Assembly (NCBI GenBank): GCA_034638255.1
Contig: JAWPGT010000017.1
Span: 248,001-312,000 of the forward strand
Source: Coprinus comatus
Taxonomy: Eukaryota > Basidiomycota > Agaricomycetes > Agaricales > Agaricaceae
DNA length: 64,000 bases
Reading direction: 5' to 3'
A program made the translations under genes and the position numbers. A model generated the notes under the pieces. That model had not been told where the DNA came from, searched no databases, and was given only the letters and a program-made list of their open reading frames with translations. Shown in pieces: positions 57,503-64,000 of the stretch (its first letter is position 1; every line of letters starts with the position of its first letter).

Positions 57503-58163
57503 TGTGTCAAACAAGTGATTAAAAGTGTCACAAATGAAAAGAAGGCGAAGAACAAAGGTTTTCGAAGTTGAGGAACGAAATGTTAAAGCGATTGGAATGA
57601 TGAAAAAATGAGCAAGGGGTGCAAGTATTTATGCTCTCATGCAAAGCAACAAACTTGGGCATGAAACGAGGTCCCACAGCCTGCCACAGCCAATTTTTGG
57701 CAAACAGAGTCGGTTTGGAGCCAGACCTGAGTCCGGCCGTCCGTTTCCGCCAGATGTTTGAGAGCCACAGACGGTTAGTAACTGAAACGGCACCGCGCGC
57801 GTAAACTCCATCAATACACGGCTCCGGTGCTCTAAGCTTCGTCTTGATCTATTTCCGTTTTATATTGATGATCCCATCAACATGAATCGTTTGTATGGGC
57901 GTCCCTTCGCTCCCTCTCAGCTTCAGCGACCGTATACGTCGAAACCAAAATTATGTTTCGACTGGCTTCATCTGAAATAAGTGCTCGTGAAGCAAAACAT
58001 TTCATAGATGCTTGACAATTATACGCCTATATGTTTTTGACTTGACATGAGAGCCACTACTCTTCTCCATGAGCGCAGTCTGGTGCTGTGTTCCGGAGCA
58101 GTCTAGTCAAATTCTAGTCAAAGCGCAACACATGGGACTAGGTGTTGCGACGTGAGATCGAAA
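57503..58163. other. Intergenic region
   Basis: Promoter of the upstream minus-strand gene and 3' flank of the LYR-like gene. Overlapping short frames near 57620-57810 on both strands lack support. Confidence 0.4.
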
Positions 58164-58923
58164 TTAACGACGCAATCGCAACGACTTCGGTATCGGCTTG
58201 CGGCGTCTTTGAACACGCGTATATTTCTTTAAATTCCCAAATGAAATTTCATCTCTTCCTTCTGCCATCTTCACTACCTCTCGTAGAGGACCCAACACGC
58301 GTTCACTAAAATCCTTCATGCGTCGTTCTTTCAACTTTGCCTGGGCTTGTGATACCTTCTCCACTCTGGGCTTGTATTGAGGTGCGTCTTTGGGCAGATG
58401 TGGATTCCAATGCAAACCACGATCTTTACCCTCCCAGTGCCTGAGTCTCTCTTTGTGAACGAAATGCCCCATAAATTTAGTAATTTGATGAGGAAGTCCT
58501 CGCGTATGTGATGAGTTGTAAAGAAGCGAAAGTGTATTATCCACTGAATCAATCAATGAAGCAAGGGATATCCGGAGTGACCGAAAACAAAGATCGACAG
58601 GAACAGTGAGGGAAAAAAAAATAGAAAATTCCAGTTAATTGCTCAAGTAATGAAACATCAATTAACTGAAAAATGAACTTACTCCTTTGATTCCAAACAC
58701 TGAACCACTCCTTCCGCTTCAAGTTTGCATCAGAGTTTGCAGGTTGGTCCTTGATTCGAGTGAACACGAGACCCGCGCGGCGAAAGGTTGTTCGGTACAT
58801 ATTACGAAGCGCGACAGCCTCCGGGCTACGTTGTAAAACAGAAGCAGAACATGTTCTTCTAAACAGACGATAGAACCCACGAAATTCAGCTGAAAGTCCC
58901 TTGAGAAATGGCTGGGTGGACAT
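58164..58923 (-). CDS. LYR-motif-like (Complex1_LYR) mitochondrial protein
   Basis: Two exons: 58923 to about 58680, and about 58543 to 58164, joined as W-N-Q-R-M-D-N-T-L with the Met codon split A|TG. The N-terminus has the LYR-superfamily pattern: FRGFYRLFRRTC, a R-N-M-Y-R-T-T-F-R-R block and further basic helices. The family's small proteins act in mitochondria as adaptors for Fe-S insertion or assembly of complexes I-III. The C-terminal half (LPHQITKFMGHFVHKERLR, then RRRKPIPKSLRLRR) is highly basic and resembles fungal DUF1763-like proteins, but I am not sure of that link. About 205 aa. Assigned role is inferred, not shown. Confidence 0.5.
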
Positions 58924-59535
58924 GGGGTCGGAAGCAAGTCAGAAACTAGACCAAGTTCAAACAGCTTGGCGTCCACTCTGATGGTATGTTATTCCCACAA
59001 CCCATATAAGGAAACTCTCATTTCTGGCTTCCAAACTTCAAACATAAGTGGACAAAGTTCAGATATTTCTAACACGCAACATGATCACCATTTCTATATG
59101 TAAGTGTATGACGTTAACTTCTGACTTCTTTTTCCTGGATTTGCTTCGTAAACATTCTGATCTGAGGAGGTAAATCAATTGTCGTATGTGAAATGTTTCA
59201 AGTTCCTACATAGTACATACAGGGCCAAAGACTCCAATCCCCGTATAAGAGTATTTCAACATCCCCTCAAAGGTCATAAAGTGCTACATCCAATTAGGCA
59301 AGTATCAAGAAACTCAGTGGGTTATCAAACGTGTTACGCATCATCAGAATAGGGGGGTTAAAGTCCTGATTTCTGATACTATGAGTTTATGCACCATAGA
59401 TAACACAGGAATATGCTCTTAGTACTTACAATGTTTAAAGCATGGCGCTTAATTGAATTATTTGATCCATAAATATTTCCGACCCGGCGGCGCTGTGGGA
59501 CCGCGCACGTCTCAAGTTTCCAACATTGTATATTC
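58924..59535. other. Insertion-site flank of the retrotransposon
   Basis: About 600 nt without genes; the host DNA into which the copia element at 59536 inserted. TATTC at 59531-59535 is the candidate 5-bp target-site duplication; its partner lies beyond the window. Confidence 0.45.
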
Positions 59536-59911
59536 TGTTACCAGTTTCGTACCTTAAACTTCTTAAGAGAGTATGGAGCCAGCGGCTGTTTCATATTGAT
59601 AAGAATACAACGTAAGACTCAGATACTCGAAGACGAGAACTGTATATTTAACGGTACCTGATAAGAATACAACGTAAGACTCAGATACTCGAAGACGAGA
59701 ACTGAGGGTTACATTCGCGTCGTTACTACTTAAGTACGCATTCATGACAATAGAGACAAGGAAGACAATCACAAGTAAATAAGAGAGTGGTCAAAGCAAA
59801 CGAAGATGAGTAAGAAATAGAATCACGGGTATAATGGCCTATCTGCAACTTAGGCCATTCTGCACTGCCACACGCGTCCTCGACACGCGTTTGCATTCTC
59901 CAAATCCAACA
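59536..59911 (-). repeat. 3' LTR of a Ty1/copia retrotransposon
   Basis: On the minus strand it starts TGTTGG directly after a polypurine tract (GAGGGGGAG, 59920-59912) and ends GGTAACA at 59536, giving the TG...CA ends and a 4-bp terminal inverted repeat TGTT/AACA. Length 376 nt. It contains a 46-bp internal direct repeat. The 5' LTR is outside the window. Confidence 0.8.
59597..59704 (-). repeat. 46-bp direct repeat inside the LTR
   Basis: Two identical 46-nt copies (59597-59642 and 59659-59704) with period 62. Duplicated promoter or enhancer blocks in LTRs can change transcription. Confidence 0.9.
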
Positions 59912-59918
59912 CTCCCCC

Positions 59919-62900
59919 TCAAACCGTGGCGAGTCCCAATTCGCGTGCAAAGTGCTTAACTTTAGGAGATGGGAGAGCTTTCGTGAATACATCTGCAACC
60001 ATGTCTTCAGTGGGGCAGTAAATCAAGCGAATCTTGCCTTCTTCAATAATCCAACGAATAAAGTGGTATCGAATGTCAATGTGTTTCGTGCGAGCATGGT
60101 ATTGGTGATCTTTAGCAAGTGCGATTGCCGATTGATTGTCAGACAATAGAGTGGTGGTGGGCATGGTATCAGTTCTGAAAACTTGAGAAATGAGTGATCG
60201 AAGCCAAAGAGCTTCCTTTGCAGCGTGAGTTGCCCCAACATATTCCGACTCTGTAGTAGAAAGTGTAACAATTTCTTGACGTTTAGCACTCCATGATACA
60301 GCACCACCATTGATAACAAATGCATATCCTGATGTAGCACGACGATCTTCCGCCATATTTCCATCGGCATCCGTATACCCTGCAAGATTCTCACCAGCAC
60401 CTCCATAAGTCAACCACAACTCCCTCGTACCCTTAAGATACCGAAAAACCCGTTTCAAAGCTTCCCAATGAGCCTCACCTGGGTTCTTCAAGAATTTCGA
60501 TAGGACTTGGACTGCATAGGCGATGTCGGGTCGAGTACCGAGTGCTGCGTACATTAAAGTACCAACTGCCTCTTGATATGGAATGTTTGTCATGCGAGAA
60601 ATTTCGATGGTGGATTTCGGGGATTGATCAGAAGTGAGACGAATGGCTGGGTCCATTGGAGTACTGACAGGCTTTGAGTCTTCAAGTCCGAAACGACGAA
60701 GTGATGCATCAATGTAAGACCGTTGGGATAGCATAATCCTTCCTCCCTCTCGATCCCTCTTTACCTCAATACCCAACAACCAGTGTATTTCTCCTAGATC
60801 TGTAATCTCCACAAACTTCTTCACATCTCCTTTTACCCAATCCACTAGCTTTATAGAAGTCGCCACAATAGTGCAGTCATCAACATGTACAAGGATGATA
60901 ACAAGATCATCACTCGTGACCCAGAAAAACACACTATGGTCAACCTCGCAGCGCGTAAACCCTAAGTTGTCCACCAAAATCTCACAAAGACGTTGGTACC
61001 ATCTCCTGCCAGACTGCTTTAAACCGTAGAGAGTCTTCTTTAAGTGACAGACTTTGTGTGGGTGAGCGGGATCGATAAATCCGGGGGGTTGGCGCATGAA
61101 GATTTGTTCATCGTCAGTTAATTTTCCATTCAAGAAAGCACCTTTGATGTCGATCTGATGGATCTCGAGGTCTCGGGCTGCAGCAATAGCAAGTACGGCG
61201 CGGATAGATGAAAGCTTAGCAACTGGAGCAAAAGTGTCAAAGTAATCAACGCCAGGTACTTGTGAGAAACCTTGAGCTACAAGACGAGCCTTGTATCGTA
61301 CAACGTTCCCTGCGGCATCCTTCTTTGCTTTGAATACCCACTTCGAACCAACAATGTTGACTCCTGATGGTGGATCAACAAGTTCCCACGTTCCGGTATC
61401 TCCCAGCATTGTGAGTTCTTCTTCCATTGCCGTTTTCCATAACTCCCAGTCACCTCTCTTCATTGCCTCCTTTAGACTTCCTGGTTCCAAACCCTCAGCC
61501 TCTTCCATCTCCGATGCCAGCACATGAATTTCAACCCAATCATCCCATTCTTCAACCAAACCTACAGCTCTTCCTTCTAGAATCTCACGGGCCTTCAAAC
61601 TTGGATTTCGGATACGTTGGGGTCTGCGATCTGACTCATTGCTGTCATCAGCATTGTCATCAGGTTTGTCGGGTGGTAACAATGGTTGATCTGGGACAGT
61701 CACGGTCTTGTCAATGTTGTCAGGTAAGGAGTTATCCAAGGTATCTGGTGTGTTAATGGATGTCGATGGTGTACCAGCGACGTTTGTATCATTTTGGAGC
61801 TCGTGAACTGGTAAGTGCTCCCCCTCGAGCCCAGAATGATTTCCAGTAACAAAACGGAAGTTTCTTTCGATGGTGATAGTGCCTGTGTCTGGATAATAGA
61901 TCCTCGAACCATTACTCTCATCATCATACCCAACCCAACGACCTTTCTTTGCACGACCACCTAACTTATCTCCCCCCACCTTATGAACCCAAACCTCTTC
62001 ACCCCACTCCCGTAGATTACTCAGATCCGGCTTCCTTCCATACATCAATTCGAAAGAGGTCTTGCCTGCAATAGCCTTTGAGGTCGTCCTATTCATCAAC
62101 CAGACAACATGTGATACAGCATGTGCCCACAATGACTTGGGTAACCGACTAGCATGAAGAATAGCACGAGTACGTTCAAGGATGGTACGGTTACGTCGCT
62201 CAGCAACTCCATTATGTTGAGGAGTGTCATGGGTGGTAAGTTTGATTTTGGTACCTCGAGACTTGAGATAGGACTGAAATTCGGTAGACGTGTATTCACC
62301 ACCACGGTCGGAATGGAGAGCTTTAACTCGGGTGTTAAGCTGTGTCTCATACATTGCATCGAAGTTCTTGTATGCGTTGAACACATCTGATTTGTTTGCA
62401 AGAAAATCAATGTGAGTCCACCGCGAGAAGTCGTCGATAAACGTAACATAATAACGCTTCCCTTTCTTCGTCGCTACCCTAGCAGGTCCCCAAACATCAG
62501 AATGCACCTCCTCACCCACAGCCTTTGCCCCTTCCCCTTCCCGAACCTTTGCAATTGCCACACAAGTCATCTTGCCATAGGTGCAAGACTCACACAAGAA
62601 ATCAACATCACCACGATTATCTAACCTCAGCCCAGTAACCAGCCCATCTCGAACCAATTTTTGAGCTGCACCTGGTGCGATATGACCTAAGCGACGATGG
62701 AGTAACTCAATCGTGAGTGGTTCACTTGCAACGTTTGCTTCCTCCCCAAGATCTCCTTCCCTAACCACCTTATACAATCCCTTCCCATTCCTAGGAATCT
62801 CCGCGACCTGAGTACCTTCTTTCTCCCTAATAGTGCACTTTCCATCTGCAAATACAGTCGTAAATCCAGCATCATCAAGTCGCCCAATTGAAACAAGTGT

Positions 62901-64000
62901 ATAACCGGCTTCAGGAGAGTAGAGTACCTCACTGAGATGTAACTTCGAAGACGTAACACCATTTGGTAAGTCCAAGACAATTTCTCCTTTACCAACCGCA
63001 CTGAAAGCTTGTTTGTTTGCAGCGCGCAAGGGACGAGGTGGGATAGGTTCATAAACGGAGAAGATATCACGATAAGGAGTAATATGGGTACTGGCACCTG
63101 AGTCAAAGACTTCAACTCGAGTTTCAGATGAATCGCTGACATTGACAATTTCTTCAGCAGCAAACTCCTCTGTATCAGACCAATCTTCAGATTCCTTCGC
63201 ATACTCCCCCTCAACATCTAACCCAACTGACCCTTCCTCAAGTTCAGACCAACTTGAGAATGATTCATTATCCAATAATTCTTCCACCATAAAAGAACAA
63301 TCATCTTCAACCTCCTCAACAATATTTGCTCCACCAGCATCTTTACTCTTTCCTTCCCCATTCTTATTTTCACTCCCTTCATCCTTCTTCTGAGTACACT
63401 CTCGCTTCCAGTGCTCACCACCGCATGTCCAACAGGGTCCCTTCTTCCTTCCTCTATTCCCCCCTTTTCCTGTTTCGAACGCCATTGCATCATCTCCCTC
63501 ACTTCGATAATTTCCTCTTCCAGTAGGACGAGTCCTTTCCCATTCATCACAAATGAAAGTAATCAACAAGTCAGGTTCAATTTCTCTGTACGCGAGACGA
63601 GCAGCAGTCAGCTGATTCGAGGCAAATGTTGCCAGCCAACGAGGTAAGGATTGGATAATGGAATTTCGGTAGTCATCATCATTTATGATAACACCAACAG
63701 CCGCAAGTTCACTCTTCTTTGATCGGAGTTCGCTTAGGAAGACACGAACATCTCCTCTATCTGGGCAGCGAGCATTCGTGAAGTCACGACGAAGACGCGC
63801 TTGAGAGAATACACTCTTGTATGTATACTCACGTACAATCATATCCCACATAGATTTGACAGAGGGGGATGAAGAGACCACAACAAGAGTGGAGTCAGGA
63901 AGACGTTGAGCTAACAAAGCACGAGCAATGTTTTCGGATCGGTTCCATGCTTCAATCTGCTCTGGGGTGGTAGTCGAGGATGTTGGAGATATAGAAGTGG
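59919..64000 (-). mobile_element. Ty1/copia retrotransposon gag-pol, 5' part outside window
   Basis: One open frame of more than 1350 codons reaching the window edge. Order, N to C: gag with a CCHC-like knuckle (CWTCGGEHWKREC, with Cx3H spacing instead of the usual Cx4H), aspartic protease (DSGASTH), GAG-pre-integrase (LLHRRLGH), integrase core (DDFSR..., HSDRGGEY, QHNGVAERRNR), reverse transcriptase (DTFAPVAK, IDIKGAFLNG, HVDD) and RNase H (SWSAKRQEIVTLSTTESEY, then DNQSAIALAKD and ARTKHIDIRYHFIR). This protease-integrase-RT-RNase H order defines copia rather than gypsy. No stop or frameshift is seen, so the element may be young and autonomous. The pol stop codon overlaps the polypurine tract by two bases. 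It runs opposite to the host plus strand and belongs to no neighbouring gene. Confidence 0.95.

Overview
This is nuclear DNA of a basidiomycete fungus, most likely a mushroom-forming agaricomycete. Genes are dense, lie on both strands, and are cut by many short GT-AG introns of about 50-65 nt with CTNAC-type branch sites. Marker families agree: FunK1 fungal protein kinase, FSH1 hydrolases, a DUF1479 oxygenase, a large set of type-B carboxylesterases, Ty1/copia retroelements and a STAND/NACHT-like protein. No rRNA, tRNA or CRISPR was recognised.

Layout. 1-1056 (-): 5' part of a homeodomain gene. 2223-10318 (+): housekeeping block with the mitochondrial succinate/fumarate carrier SFC1, two tandem FSH1 hydrolases and the importin KAP104/transportin. 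10989-12622 (-): L-type lectin cargo receptor of the early secretory pathway. 12926-15330 (+): NACHT-like protein with a decayed P-loop. 16954-18389 (+): disordered protein. 19.4-50.0 kb: accessory region with four carboxylesterases, two copies of an unrecognised small gene, a DUF1479 oxygenase, an MFS transporter, a large low-complexity protein, an ING-type PHD protein and a FunK1 kinase. 51.8-58.9 kb (-): four genes (two coiled-coil/disordered proteins, one unknown, one LYR-like mitochondrial protein). 59536-64000 (-): 3' LTR and nearly complete gag-pol ORF of a copia retrotransposon that runs off the window.

The main structural feature is a mirror-image arrangement across 19.4-50.0 kb. Two arms of about 2.5 kb (19398-21906 and 47474-50032) are inverted, diverged copies; each ends with the same four-exon gene of about 150 aa pointing inward. 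Inside each arm lie two carboxylesterase genes whose 3' ends face the arm (24.8-29.8 kb on minus, 39.1-47.2 kb on plus). This looks like an old inverted segmental duplication, later changed by tandem duplication of esterases, insertion of other genes, transposon debris and a frameshifting 16-nt deletion in one esterase.

The secreted esterases, the oxygenase and the MFS pump are the kind of genes that saprotrophic fungi keep in lineage-variable regions, but nothing in the sequence shows that they form one pathway. All gene models were spliced by eye from conserved motifs and GT/AG sites; exon edges without protein homology are tentative.
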